A stretch of DNA of 64,000 nucleotides from Hafnia alvei (GTDB taxonomy: Bacteria; Pseudomonadota; Gammaproteobacteria; Enterobacterales; Enterobacteriaceae), in contig NZ_OZ061315.1 in NCBI RefSeq assembly GCF_964063325.1, forward strand, positions 496,001 through 560,000, written 5' to 3'. Positions within the stretch are counted from its first letter, which is position 1. Every line of letters begins with the position of its first letter. The notes beneath the pieces were generated by a model. It saw only the letters and a list, made by a program, of their open reading frames with translations, did not search any database and was not told where the DNA came from. Below are positions 1 to 7,530 of the stretch, in pieces. The position numbers and the translations under genes are program-made.

Positions 1-1
1 T

Positions 2-631
2 AATTTCACTCAGGCCAAAGCGGCTGCGGTTAAAGTGAATCAGGATGCTCCTGGCTCGTTCTACTGCGGCTGCCAAATTGAGTGGCAAGGAAAAAAGGGC
101 ACCCCCGATCTGGAAAGTTGCGGGTATCAGGCGCGTAAAAATCAGAATCGCGCCTCACGTATTGAGTGGGAACACGTGATGCCTGCGTGGCAGTTTGGCC
201 ATCAAATGCAGTGCTGGCAGGATGGTGGGCGTAAAAACTGTGCAAAAATACCGCAATACGTAAAGATCGAAACCGATCTGCATAACTTGCAGCCTGCTGT
301 GGGAGAGGTGAACGGCGATCGTAATAATTTCATGTATAGCCAATGGCGCGGTGGCGAAGGGCAGTATGGGCAATGCCCGATGAAAGTTGATTTCAAAAAC
401 AAACAGGCAGAACCCCCCGCACGCGCCCGTGGGGCTATTGCCAGAACCTATTTCTATATGCGCGATCGGTACAGCATTCGTTTGTCTAAACAACAAACCC
501 AGCTGTTTGACGTCTGGAATCGCCAATATCCTGTCACCGAGTGGGAGTGCACGCGCGATCGGCGAATTGCCAACATGCAGGGCAATCATAATCCTTATGT
601 TCAGCAGGCCTGTGAGGCTTCCAAAGGCTGA
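2..631 (+). CDS. endA: Endonuclease I, periplasmic (5' end truncated by window)
   Basis: Secreted, sequence-nonspecific DNA endonuclease of the EndA/NucM family. It cleaves double-stranded DNA in the periplasm. The reading frame is open from base 2, so the start codon and signal peptide lie outside the window. The visible part begins in the mature protein (NFTQAKAAAVKVNQDAPG) and runs to the normal C-terminus. The His-Cys box region WEHVMPAW with downstream NLQPAVGEVNGDRNNF and the cysteine-rich CGCQ and CGYQ segments are characteristic. An internal GTG at 35 is only a mid-protein codon and is not the start. The gene is followed by rsmE and gshB, as in E. coli. Confidence 0.95.
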   Translation, partial: NFTQAKAAAVKVNQDAPGSFYCGCQIEWQGKKGTPDLESCGYQARKNQNRASRIEWEHVMPAWQFGHQMQCWQDGGRKNCAKIPQYVKIETDLHNLQPAVGEVNGDRNNFMYSQWRGGEGQYGQCPMKVDFKNKQAEPPARARGAIARTYFYMRDRYSIRLSKQQTQLFDVWNRQYPVTEWECTRDRRIANMQGNHNPYVQQACEASKG

Positions 632-739
632 GCGTTAGGCGTTTGTCGGTTCCCACTCCAGCCTTTATAATCCCACCTATATTTTTAACAGCGCCGCATT
701 GTGGCGCTTATTTCATCATTCATAAGGATGATCTACTTC

Positions 740-1471
740 ATGCGTATTCCTCGTATTTATCACCCTGAACGCCTTGATGCGCCTTGCGAAATTGATCTTA
801 GCGAAGATGCTGCGAATCATGTGGGACGAGTTCTGCGCATGAGCGAAGGGCATGAGATTCAATTATTTGATGGTAGTAACCAGATTTTCACCGCGCATAT
901 TATTTCGGCCAGCAAGAAGAATGTTCGGGTGAGCGTACAGGCTGGTGTGATAGACGACCGTGAGTCGCCGCTGCATTTGCATTTGGGGCAGGTGATTTCA
1001 CGTGGTGAAAAGATGGAATTCACCATTCAAAAATCCATTGAGTTAGGTGCCAGTATTATTACTCCGCTAATTTCTGAGCGCTGCGGCGTTAAGTTGGACG
1101 CCGAGCGTATGGCTAAAAAACTGGGGCAGTGGCAAAAAATTGCGATTGCTGCCTGCGAGCAGTGTGGGCGGAATGTGATCCCTGAAGTTCGTCCAACGAT
1201 GCTGTTAGAGCAGTGGTGCGCTGAAGAGGATGATTCCCTGAAGCTGAATTTGCATCCGCGTGCTAATGCGAGTATCAACACATTACCGCTGCCCGTTGAA
1301 CGCGTACGTTTGCTGATTGGCCCAGAAGGTGGATTATCTGCCGATGAAATTGCCATGACCGCAGGCTACCAATTTACTGATATTCTGTTAGGACCTCGTG
1401 TATTACGCACAGAGACCACCGCGCTGACAGCCATAACCGCACTTCAGGTTCGCTTTGGCGATTTAGGCTAG
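740..1471 (+). CDS. rsmE: 16S rRNA m3U1498 methyltransferase RsmE
   Basis: SPOUT-class, SAM-dependent methyltransferase that methylates N3 of U1498 in 16S rRNA of the 30S subunit. The frame is open from 701, but the family start is MRIPRIYHPE at 740, preceded by AAGGA. This gives 243 residues, the usual length. The C-terminal knotted SAM site is visible as LLIGPEGGLSADEI and LGPRVLRTETTALTAI. It lies between endA and gshB and stops 9 bp before gshB, so the two are probably cotranscribed. Confidence 0.96.
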   Translation: MRIPRIYHPERLDAPCEIDLSEDAANHVGRVLRMSEGHEIQLFDGSNQIFTAHIISASKKNVRVSVQAGVIDDRESPLHLHLGQVISRGEKMEFTIQKSIELGASIITPLISERCGVKLDAERMAKKLGQWQKIAIAACEQCGRNVIPEVRPTMLLEQWCAEEDDSLKLNLHPRANASINTLPLPVERVRLLIGPEGGLSADEIAMTAGYQFTDILLGPRVLRTETTALTAITALQVRFGDLG

Positions 1472-1480
1472 GAGAAAAGA

Positions 1481-2434
1481 ATGATTAAGCTTGGCATAGT
1501 GATGGACCCGATTTCTTCCATCAACATCAAAAAAGACACCAGCTTTGCGATGCTGCTAGAAGCACAGCGCCGTGGCTACGAACTGCACTACATGGAAATG
1601 AACGATCTTTACATGTACGTGGGGGAAGGGCGTGCGCGTACTCAATTGCTGAGTGTGAAAGAAGATAAAGCGGGTTGGTATGAGTTCCACGGCGAACAGG
1701 ATATTGCGCTGTCCGATCTCGATGTTATTTTGATGCGTAAAGATCCTCCGTTTGATACCGAGTTTATTTATGCCACTTATATCCTTGAGCGTGCAGAAGA
1801 TAAAGGTACCCTGATCGTCAACAAGCCGCAGAGCCTGCGCGACTGTAACGAAAAGCTGTTTACCGCATGGTTTGCCGATTTAACGCCAGATACTTTGGTC
1901 ACGCGCAAAGCGGAACACATTCGTGAATTCTATGCCAAGCACGGTGACATTATCTTGAAACCGCTCGACGGCATGGGCGGTGCATCGATTTTCCGCGTAA
2001 AAGCGGAAGATCCAAATCTGTCGGTAATCATTGAAACGCTGACCGAGCACAGCAGCCGTTTCTGCATGGCACAGAACTTTCTCCCTGCGATCAAAGACGG
2101 TGACAAACGCGTGCTGGTTGTGGACGGTGAGCCGGTTCCTTACTGCTTGGCGCGTATTCCAAAAAGCGGCGAAACCCGTGGTAACTTGGCTGCTGGTGGA
2201 CGTGGCGAAGCGCGCCCATTGACAGAAAGTGACTGGGCGATTGCGCGCAAAGTAGCGCCGGTACTGAAAGAGAAAGGCCTCATCTTTGTTGGCCTGGATA
2301 TTATCGGCGATCGCCTGACCGAAATTAACGTCACTAGCCCTACCTGTGCGCGTGAGATTGAAGCCGCATTCCCTGATGTGTCCGTGACTGGCATGCTGAT
2401 GGATGCGATTGAAAAGCGCATCGGTAAGAAGTAA
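1481..2434 (+). CDS. gshB: Glutathione synthetase
   Basis: ATP-grasp ligase that joins gamma-glutamylcysteine and glycine to make glutathione in the cytosol. The 317 residues begin MIKLGIVMDPISSINIKKD, the typical start of the family. The N-terminal substrate domain, the central ATP-grasp region (KPLDGMGGASIFRV) and the C-terminal metal and ATP-binding segment (EINVTSPTCAREIE) are all present in order. GGAGAAAAG lies just upstream of the ATG. It follows rsmE closely and ends in a strong hairpin before yqgE. Confidence 0.97.
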   Translation: MIKLGIVMDPISSINIKKDTSFAMLLEAQRRGYELHYMEMNDLYMYVGEGRARTQLLSVKEDKAGWYEFHGEQDIALSDLDVILMRKDPPFDTEFIYATYILERAEDKGTLIVNKPQSLRDCNEKLFTAWFADLTPDTLVTRKAEHIREFYAKHGDIILKPLDGMGGASIFRVKAEDPNLSVIIETLTEHSSRFCMAQNFLPAIKDGDKRVLVVDGEPVPYCLARIPKSGETRGNLAAGGRGEARPLTESDWAIARKVAPVLKEKGLIFVGLDIIGDRLTEINVTSPTCAREIEAAFPDVSVTGMLMDAIEKRIGKK

Positions 2435-2441
2435 TTTTTGC

Positions 2442-2490
2442 CCCCTACCTGCTTGCTCGATATATGTTTGATCGCGCTTGCAGGTAGGGG
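2442..2490 (+). terminator. Strong hairpin after gshB
   Basis: An 11-bp perfect stem (CCCCTACCTGC at 2442-2452 with GCAGGTAGGGG at 2480-2490) encloses a smaller CGAT/ATCG pairing. It begins 8 bp after the gshB stop. It lacks a proper downstream T-run (TTATCTCC follows), so it may act as a 3' mRNA stabiliser or a weak terminator. Confidence 0.6.
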
Positions 2491-2582
2491 TTATCTCCCG
2501 TGACATCCAGCCAAAAAATTCGCATACTGAAATTTCAGGATGAAATCACTATGCCCCTGTACCTCAAAGGTCGGCGGGTATA

Positions 2583-2605
2583 TTCACTGAATACTCTTCA
2601 GTGAA
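2583..2605. promoter_or_regulatory. Inverted repeat ahead of yqgE
   Basis: A perfect 9-bp inverted repeat (TTCACTGAA, 5-nt centre, TTCAGTGAA) ends 35 bp before the yqgE start. It could be a regulator-binding site or a 5' UTR hairpin. I do not recognise the motif. Confidence 0.4.
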
Positions 2606-2640
2606 CACATAAACAAATACAGCGAGTTGAAGCCACGACG

Positions 2641-3204
2641 ATGAATTTAGCGCATCATTTTCTTATAGCTATGCCTTCTATGCAGGACAGCCGATTCAAA
2701 CGTTCCGTTATCTATGTGTGTGAGCACAATAAAGACGGCGCGATGGGTTTAGTCATCAATAAACCACTGGAACAGCTCACTCTGGGATCCCTATTGGAAA
2801 AGCTAAAAATCACGCCAGAGCCAAGAGACGAGAAAATTCGGCTGGATAAACCGGTCATGTACGGCGGCCCGTTGGCTGAAGATCGTGGTTTTGTGCTACA
2901 TACACCACAGCCAAATTTCGGCTCCAGCGTCGCCATTTCCGCTGAATGCATGATGACAACCTCTCGCGATGTGCTGGAAACGCTGGGGACTCAAGAGCAA
3001 CCAAAAGATGTTTTGGTCTCATTAGGTTATTGCAGCTGGGAGGCGGGGCAGTTGGAACAAGAACTGCTGGATAATGCGTGGCTAACCGTTGAAGCCGATG
3101 CTCACATCCTATTCCATACGCCAATTTCAGAACGCTGGGTCAGCGCGGCAAAAAAACTGGGCGTCGATATTCGCAATATGGCCACTTCAGCAGGACACGC
3201 GTGA
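2641..3204 (+). CDS. yqgE: YqgE/AlgH family protein
   Basis: UPF0301/AlgH family protein of 187 residues, the usual family length. It begins MNLAHHFLIAMPSMQD with the family hallmark GLVINKP further in. AlgH was linked genetically to alginate production in Pseudomonas, but no biochemical activity is established. The stop codon overlaps the start region of ruvX, so the two genes are probably translationally coupled. This pairing is conserved across gammaproteobacteria. Confidence 0.93.
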   Translation: MNLAHHFLIAMPSMQDSRFKRSVIYVCEHNKDGAMGLVINKPLEQLTLGSLLEKLKITPEPRDEKIRLDKPVMYGGPLAEDRGFVLHTPQPNFGSSVAISAECMMTTSRDVLETLGTQEQPKDVLVSLGYCSWEAGQLEQELLDNAWLTVEADAHILFHTPISERWVSAAKKLGVDIRNMATSAGHA

Positions 3205-3626
3205 TGGGTAACAGAACAATTATCGCTTTCGATTTTGGCACTAAAAGTATTGGTGCTGCGATTGGACAAGAGATTACAGGTACAGCGCGGCCACTGGCTT
3301 CGTTTAAGGCGAATGAAGGTTCGCCTGACTGGACAAAAATTGAGAAAATTTTAAAGGAGTGGCAGCCAGATCTCGTGGTGGTTGGGCTACCTCTTAATAT
3401 GGACGGTACTGAACAACTGGTCACCGCTCAGGCACGAAAATTTGCTAATCGCATTCACGGTCGTTTTGGTGTGCAAATTGCCCTACACGATGAACGCTTA
3501 AGCACTGTTGAAGCGCGATCGCATCTTTTTGCCGGTGGCGGCTATCGGGCGTTGGATAAAGGCAGCGTCGACGCAGCCTCTGCGGTGATTATCCTTGAAA
3601 GCTGGTTTGATCAGCAGGCGGGATGA
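3204..3626 (+). CDS. ruvX: Holliday-junction resolvase-like RuvX (YqgF)
   Basis: RNase H-fold YqgF family protein, linked to pre-16S rRNA 5' end maturation in E. coli and proposed as a RuvC-like resolvase. The first acidic residue is in AFDFGTKSIG, with GLPLNMDGTEQ and HDERLSTVEA following in the family order. The last acidic residue is in the GSVDAASAV segment. The ATG at 3204 shares its first base with the yqgE stop and gives 140 residues. An in-frame GTG at 3201 would add one. It ends 5 bp before the convergent yoeB stop. Confidence 0.94.
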   Translation: MGNRTIIAFDFGTKSIGAAIGQEITGTARPLASFKANEGSPDWTKIEKILKEWQPDLVVVGLPLNMDGTEQLVTAQARKFANRIHGRFGVQIALHDERLSTVEARSHLFAGGGYRALDKGSVDAASAVIILESWFDQQAG

Positions 3627-3631
3627 GCTGA

Positions 3632-3886
3632 TTAATAATGGTAGCGACAGGACAGGATGATCATCCTGTCTTGTTCTACCCGATAAATGAGCCGGTGTTC
3701 TTCATTAATTCTGCGTGACCAATAACCCGATAGATGATGTTTTAAAGGCTCTGGTTTACCAATGCCTGTGAACGGGCTCCTTTCGATTTCTTTAATCAAT
3801 TCATTGATACGTTTAATAAAACGTTTGTCATTTTCCTGCCAGAAAACATAATCAGCCCAAGACTCATCCGTGAAGAATTTATTCAT
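3632..3886 (-). CDS. yoeB: YoeB toxin, ribosome-dependent mRNA interferase
   Basis: RelE-superfamily toxin that cleaves mRNA in the ribosomal A site when free of its antitoxin. The protein has 84 residues, the same as E. coli YoeB. The catalytic residues fall at the same positions: Glu46 (GKPEPLKH), Arg65 (EEHRL), His83 and Tyr84 (CRYHY end). It overlaps the upstream yefM by 8 bp, typical of a coupled toxin-antitoxin pair. The toxin looks intact. A perfect 20-bp palindrome (3651-3670) lies inside its 3' coding end. The cassette is inserted between ruvX and yggR, which are adjacent in E. coli. Confidence 0.95.
   Translation of the reverse strand: MNKFFTDESWADYVFWQENDKRFIKRINELIKEIERSPFTGIGKPEPLKHHLSGYWSRRINEEHRLIYRVEQDRMIILSCRYHY
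3651..3670. repeat. Perfect 20-bp palindrome in the yoeB 3' end
   Basis: GACAGGATGATCATCCTGTC reads identically on both strands. It lies in the yoeB codons just before the catalytic C-terminus and begins 25 bp after the ruvX stop. It may help terminate ruvX transcription or may be a chance constraint of the coding sequence. Confidence 0.5.
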
Positions 3887-4130
3887 CCAGCACCTTCTTT
3901 TCTAGAGCCTTGGCGCTAGCTTGTGCCAATGATTTAAGCAGGTGTTCAGCATTCGCGGGTGAGCGCATTAAATAAGCGGTTTCCATGAGGCTGGAATACT
4001 CTTTGCTAGACATCAAAACGCAGTCTTCACCATTTTGACGGGTGATCAGTATGGGCGTGCAGTCCTGAATAGTTTGATCCATGACTGAGGCTAAAGTGGC
4101 TCGAGCCGCTGAGTAGGTGATATTGCGCAT
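3879..4130 (-). CDS. yefM: YefM antitoxin
   Basis: Phd/YefM-family antitoxin and autorepressor of 83 residues. The open frame extends to 4211, but the family start is MRNITYSAARATLASVM at 4130, preceded by AGGAG at good spacing. The alternative long start would cover its own operator. The N-terminal DNA-binding fold and the conserved core PILITRQNGEDCVLMS are present, followed by ETAYLMRSPAN and the YoeB-wrapping C-terminus. It is translated ahead of and overlaps yoeB. It is likely autoregulated through the TGTACA palindromes upstream. Confidence 0.94.
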   Translation of the reverse strand: MRNITYSAARATLASVMDQTIQDCTPILITRQNGEDCVLMSSKEYSSLMETAYLMRSPANAEHLLKSLAQASAKALEKKVLDE

Positions 4131-4152
4131 AAAAATCTCCTGACCGGAAAGT

Positions 4153-4181
4153 GACAATGTACAACTATATTGTACATTGTC
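4153..4181 (-). promoter_or_regulatory. YefM-YoeB operator/promoter
   Basis: A perfect inverted repeat with 12-bp arms (GACAATGTACAA and TTGTACATTGTC) surrounds a 5-bp centre. Each arm carries its own TGTACA palindrome, at 4158-4163 and 4171-4176. Paired TGTACA palindromes are the known YefM/YefM-YoeB operator in E. coli. A -10-like TATAGT on the minus strand lies in the centre, so bound repressor would block the promoter. It lies 23 bp upstream of the yefM start. Confidence 0.85.
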
Positions 4182-4194
4182 CTTAGTGAGCAGG

Positions 4195-5211
4195 TTAGTG
4201 GTCATGGTCATTTTTTATCCTTCCTAGTATTCCCTGTGCGTTTAAGCGAGCCATGTCCTGCTCAAAACTTAACATTCCTTGTCTCTGTCCCGTTTGTAGG
4301 ACGGTGGCGATCTGGTGCGCTTTATCTTCACGGATTAAGTTACTGACGGCAGGGGTATTGAGCAGAAATTCAAACGCTGCAACTCTTCCCCCGTCATGCT
4401 TGGGCAAAAGCTGCTGTGCCAGCACCGCTTGCAGGCTGCCTGCAATTTGGGTGCGTACAAAATTTTTCTCTTCGGTGGGAAAAACATCAATCAGCCGTTC
4501 TACCGCCTGTGCGGCACCTCGCGTGTGCAGCGTCGCTAATACCAAATGCCCAGTTTCTGCTGCCGTGAGGGCTAGACGAATGGATTCTGCATCGCGTAAT
4601 TCACCCAGCAATATGACATCGGGATCCTCTCGCAACGCGGCGCGTAGCGCTTGGTTGAAGCTCGGAACATGAGAGCCGATTTCACGCTGCTGGATCAGCG
4701 ATTGCTGCGGGATATGAATAAACTCCAAGGGGTCTTCAAGCGTAATAATGTGCCATGGGTGATGGTGGTTTATATGGTTAAGCATAGCGGCAAGCGTTGT
4801 GGATTTGCCGCTGCCGGTCGCACCGCAAACCAAGATGAGCCCAGAACCAGCCTCAAGAAGATTAGGCAGCGCCGTTGGTGTCGATAAATCATGCAGCGTC
4901 GGTATCGTATTTGGGATAATGCGTAGAGCCAACGAAGGGCCATGTAATTGCTGGAAAGCATTGACTCTGAGCCGGACGCCCCCATGTAGATTTAAGGCGA
5001 AATCTACCTGATGTTGCTGTCGCCATAAAGTATCGGCCTCGGTGGGCAGATGCATCGCGAGCCAAGAGTCAATCTGGCGGGACGTAAGTGGCTCTGCTTC
5101 AACCGTCTGCAGCGCACCGTCGATACGAAGAACGGGTGGATATCCAGCGCAAAGATGCAGATCTGATGCGTTTTGCTTTACACTACGAACCAATAAATCA
5201 CAAAAATCCAT
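4195..5211 (-). CDS. yggR: PilT-like secretion/retraction ATPase YggR
   Basis: GspE/PilT-family hexameric ATPase of 338 residues. The Walker A motif GATGSGKSTT follows the PAS-like N-domain. A Walker B region (REDPDVILLGELRD) and the His-box segment (ETGHLVLATLHTRGAA) are typical of PilT. No pilin or assembly genes adjoin it. Its cellular role in enterobacteria is unproven, so the functional label rests on family membership. It is divergent from yggS, with starts 22 bp apart. Its stop lies only 13 bp from the yefM operator, so the toxin-antitoxin insertion left it intact. Confidence 0.92.
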   Translation of the reverse strand: MDFCDLLVRSVKQNASDLHLCAGYPPVLRIDGALQTVEAEPLTSRQIDSWLAMHLPTEADTLWRQQHQVDFALNLHGGVRLRVNAFQQLHGPSLALRIIPNTIPTLHDLSTPTALPNLLEAGSGLILVCGATGSGKSTTLAAMLNHINHHHPWHIITLEDPLEFIHIPQQSLIQQREIGSHVPSFNQALRAALREDPDVILLGELRDAESIRLALTAAETGHLVLATLHTRGAAQAVERLIDVFPTEEKNFVRTQIAGSLQAVLAQQLLPKHDGGRVAAFEFLLNTPAVSNLIREDKAHQIATVLQTGQRQGMLSFEQDMARLNAQGILGRIKNDHDH

Positions 5212-5233
5212 TTAACCTCCTGAGCCAAAAATT

Positions 5234-5947
5234 ATGAATAGCACTATCCAACAAAATTTAGAGGCCGTCAGGAGCCGTATCAGCGCTGCGGCTCAGGATT
5301 GCGGCAGGTCTCCAGAAGAAGTTACGTTACTTGCAGTCAGTAAAACTAAGCCTGTGAGCGCCATCGAAGAAGCGATGGCCGCTGGGCAAAGAGTCTTTGG
5401 TGAAAACTACGTGCAGGAAGGGGTGAGCAAAATCCAGCATTTTGCACAGACACCTCACGGTGCGGAGTTGGAGTGGCACTTCATTGGCCCACTGCAATCA
5501 AATAAAAGTCGCTTAGTTGCGGAGCATTTTGATTGGATCCATACCATCGATCGTGTGAAAATTGCTCAGCGTCTAAGCGAGCAGCGCCCAGCGGAATGCG
5601 CGCCGTTGAATGTGCTGATCCAAATTAATATCAGTGACGAAAGTAGCAAATCAGGTATTGAGCTGAGCGAACTTGATGCGCTAGCTGCGCAGGTTGCTGA
5701 AATGCCAAATCTTCGTCTACGTGGTTTGATGGCCATTCCTGCACCAGAAGAAGATCCTGCGAAGCAAAAAGCGGTGTTTGAACAGATGAAACAGGCATTT
5801 TTGGCTGTTAAAACGCAGTACCCGCATATCGATACCCTATCGATGGGGATGACCCACGATATGGCGGCTGCGATTACCGCTGGTAGTACGCTTGTTCGTA
5901 TTGGTACCGCTATTTTTGGCGCCCGTGATTACGGTACAACTTCATAA
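5234..5947 (+). CDS. yggS: PLP homeostasis protein (PLPBP family)
   Basis: Pyridoxal-phosphate-binding protein of the YggS/PROSC family, a single alanine-racemase-like TIM barrel that buffers PLP and affects amino-acid and vitamin B6 balance. The 237 residues contain the PLP lysine segment LLAVSKTKPVSAIEEA, GENYVQE, WHFIGPLQSNK and the phosphate-binding SMGMTHDM with VRIGTAIFG near the end. It is followed by yggT and yggU in the conserved order. Confidence 0.96.
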   Translation: MNSTIQQNLEAVRSRISAAAQDCGRSPEEVTLLAVSKTKPVSAIEEAMAAGQRVFGENYVQEGVSKIQHFAQTPHGAELEWHFIGPLQSNKSRLVAEHFDWIHTIDRVKIAQRLSEQRPAECAPLNVLIQINISDESSKSGIELSELDALAAQVAEMPNLRLRGLMAIPAPEEDPAKQKAVFEQMKQAFLAVKTQYPHIDTLSMGMTHDMAAAITAGSTLVRIGTAIFGARDYGTTS

Positions 5948-6020
5948 TAATTATCAGTTAATAGGCTGATTATTTTAATTTTCTTACTTACCTTACCATT
6001 TAACGGATAAAGGGTTTTTC

Positions 6021-6575
6021 ATGCTAACACTGACTTTCTTGGTCAAAACTGTCATTGACCTTTACGTCATGATTTTATTGCTGCGGATCTGGATGCAATG
6101 GGCACGCACTGATTTTTATAATCCGCTGTCGCAGTTTATTGTGAAGGTGACTCAGCCAATTGTAGGGCCGCTGCGTCGCGTAATTCCTTCACTGGGGCCG
6201 ATTGATTCGTCTTCGCTGCTGGTGGCATTTTTGCTGATGACGATTAAATATCCGTTGTTGTTGCTGATCCAAAGCGGAGAGATCTCACTAAGCCCGTACA
6301 ACCTGCTATTTGGTCTGATTTCCGTTATTAAATCCGCGGGCTATCTGGTGTTCTGGGTGATTATTATCCGTTCTATCATGAGCTGGATCAGCCAAGGCCG
6401 CAGTCCAATGGATTATGTTTTGATGCAGCTGACCGAGCCGTTGATGTCGCCGATACGTCGTTTTATTCCTGCGATGGGCGGCTTAGATTTTTCAGCCATG
6501 GTTGTGATCTTGGTGCTGTACATGCTGAATTACCTCGGCATGGATCTGTTGGGGCAACTCTGGTTCTTGCTGTGA
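6021..6575 (+). CDS. yggT: YggT family integral membrane protein
   Basis: Small inner-membrane protein of 184 residues made of two YGGT repeats. Each repeat has a pair of hydrophobic helices and a conserved loop (PLSQFIVKVTQPIVGPLRR and then QLTEPLMSPIRRFIP). The exact function is unknown; genetic links to osmotic tolerance have been reported for the family. The stop codon overlaps the GTG of yggU, so the two are coupled. Confidence 0.94.
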   Translation: MLTLTFLVKTVIDLYVMILLLRIWMQWARTDFYNPLSQFIVKVTQPIVGPLRRVIPSLGPIDSSSLLVAFLLMTIKYPLLLLIQSGEISLSPYNLLFGLISVIKSAGYLVFWVIIIRSIMSWISQGRSPMDYVLMQLTEPLMSPIRRFIPAMGGLDFSAMVVILVLYMLNYLGMDLLGQLWFLL

Positions 6576-6883
6576 GTGGAATGAGTACAGACGCAGTAAA
6601 GTTCGAGAATGATGCGTTGGTTTTACGCCTTTATATTCAGCCTAAAGCCAGCCGCGACCAGATTGTTGGGCTACATGGTGAAGAACTTAAAGTCGCCATT
6701 ACCGCACCGCCAGTGGATGGTCAGGCTAATGCCCATCTGCAAAAATTTATCGCCAAACAGTTTCGGGTCGCTAAAAGTCAGGTCGTTATTGAGAAAGGTG
6801 AGTTGGGCCGGCATAAGCAGGTTCGCATTAACCAGCCCCAAAAAATTCCTGATGTGATCTCTGCACTGTGCTCCCCTGAATAA
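6572..6883 (+). CDS. yggU: DUF167/YggU family protein
   Basis: Small alpha/beta protein of the UPF0235 family. The family core is unmistakable: LRLYIQPKASRDQIVG, then APPVDGQANAHL and EKGELGRHKQVRI. Function is unknown. I give the GTG at 6572 that overlaps the yggT stop (103 residues). An ATG at 6581 would give 100 residues and is equally possible. It lies between yggT and rdgB. Confidence 0.9.
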   Translation: MSGMSTDAVKFENDALVLRLYIQPKASRDQIVGLHGEELKVAITAPPVDGQANAHLQKFIAKQFRVAKSQVVIEKGELGRHKQVRINQPQKIPDVISALCSPE

Positions 6884-6893
6884 TTGTTTTTCT

Positions 6894-6917
6894 ACCGGCA
6901 GGCGTTAGCCTGCCGGT
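6894..6917 (+). terminator. Hairpin between yggU and rdgB
   Basis: A perfect 10-bp stem ACCGGCAGGC / GCCTGCCGGT closes on a GTTA tetraloop. It begins 10 bp after the yggU stop and ends 19 bp before rdgB. There is no downstream T-run, so it may be an attenuator, an RNA-processing site or a partial terminator. Confidence 0.55.
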
Positions 6918-6936
6918 GCTATATATAGGATTTATC

Positions 6937-7530
6937 ATGCAAAAAGTGGTACTAGCGACGGGAAATGTAGGCAAAGTGCGTGAGTTGGCAAGTTTGCTGG
7001 CAGACTTTGGGTTAGACGTTGTGGCGCAAACTGAATTGGGCGTGGAGTCTGCTGAAGAAACGGGCCTGACTTTTATTGAGAACGCGATTCTAAAAGCTCG
7101 CCACGCTGCGCAGATCACGGGGTTGCCTGCCATTGCTGACGATTCCGGTTTAGCGGTGGACGCTTTGGGCGGAGCTCCAGGGATCTATTCCGCGCGTTAT
7201 GCGGGTGAAGATGCTAGCGATCGCCAGAATCTCGAGAAACTGCTGGTGGCGCTGAAAGATGTTCCCGAAGGCCAACGTCAGGCGCGGTTCCACTGCGTAT
7301 TAGTTTATTTGCGTCATGCTGAAGATCCTACGCCGCTGGTATGCCACGGTAGCTGGGCGGGCGAAATCAGTTTTGCGCCATCAGGCGACGGTGGCTTCGG
7401 CTACGACCCTATTTTCCATGTTCCTGAATTAGGTTGTTCTGCGGCGCAGCTCAGTAAAGAGCAGAAAATTGCGGTTTCGCATCGTGGTAAAGCATTGAAG
7501 CTGCTGCTGGAAGCAATGCACAATGCTTAA
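6937..7530 (+). CDS. rdgB: XTP/dITP pyrophosphatase
   Basis: Ham1/RdgB-family house-cleaning enzyme that hydrolyses dITP, XTP and ITP to monophosphates and keeps deaminated purines out of DNA. The family start is MQKVVLATGNVGKVREL at 6937, giving 197 residues, the same as E. coli. An upstream in-frame ATG at 6916 lies inside the hairpin and is not used here. Motifs include the TGNVGK nucleotide site, ADDSGL with the catalytic Asp, and GGFGYDPIF. It overlaps hemW by 8 bp. Confidence 0.96.
   Translation: MQKVVLATGNVGKVRELASLLADFGLDVVAQTELGVESAEETGLTFIENAILKARHAAQITGLPAIADDSGLAVDALGGAPGIYSARYAGEDASDRQNLEKLLVALKDVPEGQRQARFHCVLVYLRHAEDPTPLVCHGSWAGEISFAPSGDGGFGYDPIFHVPELGCSAAQLSKEQKIAVSHRGKALKLLLEAMHNA

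Noticed and set aside
1880..2506. 208-residue antisense ORF across gshB
   Set aside because: Shadow frame of a strongly coding gene with no family resemblance.
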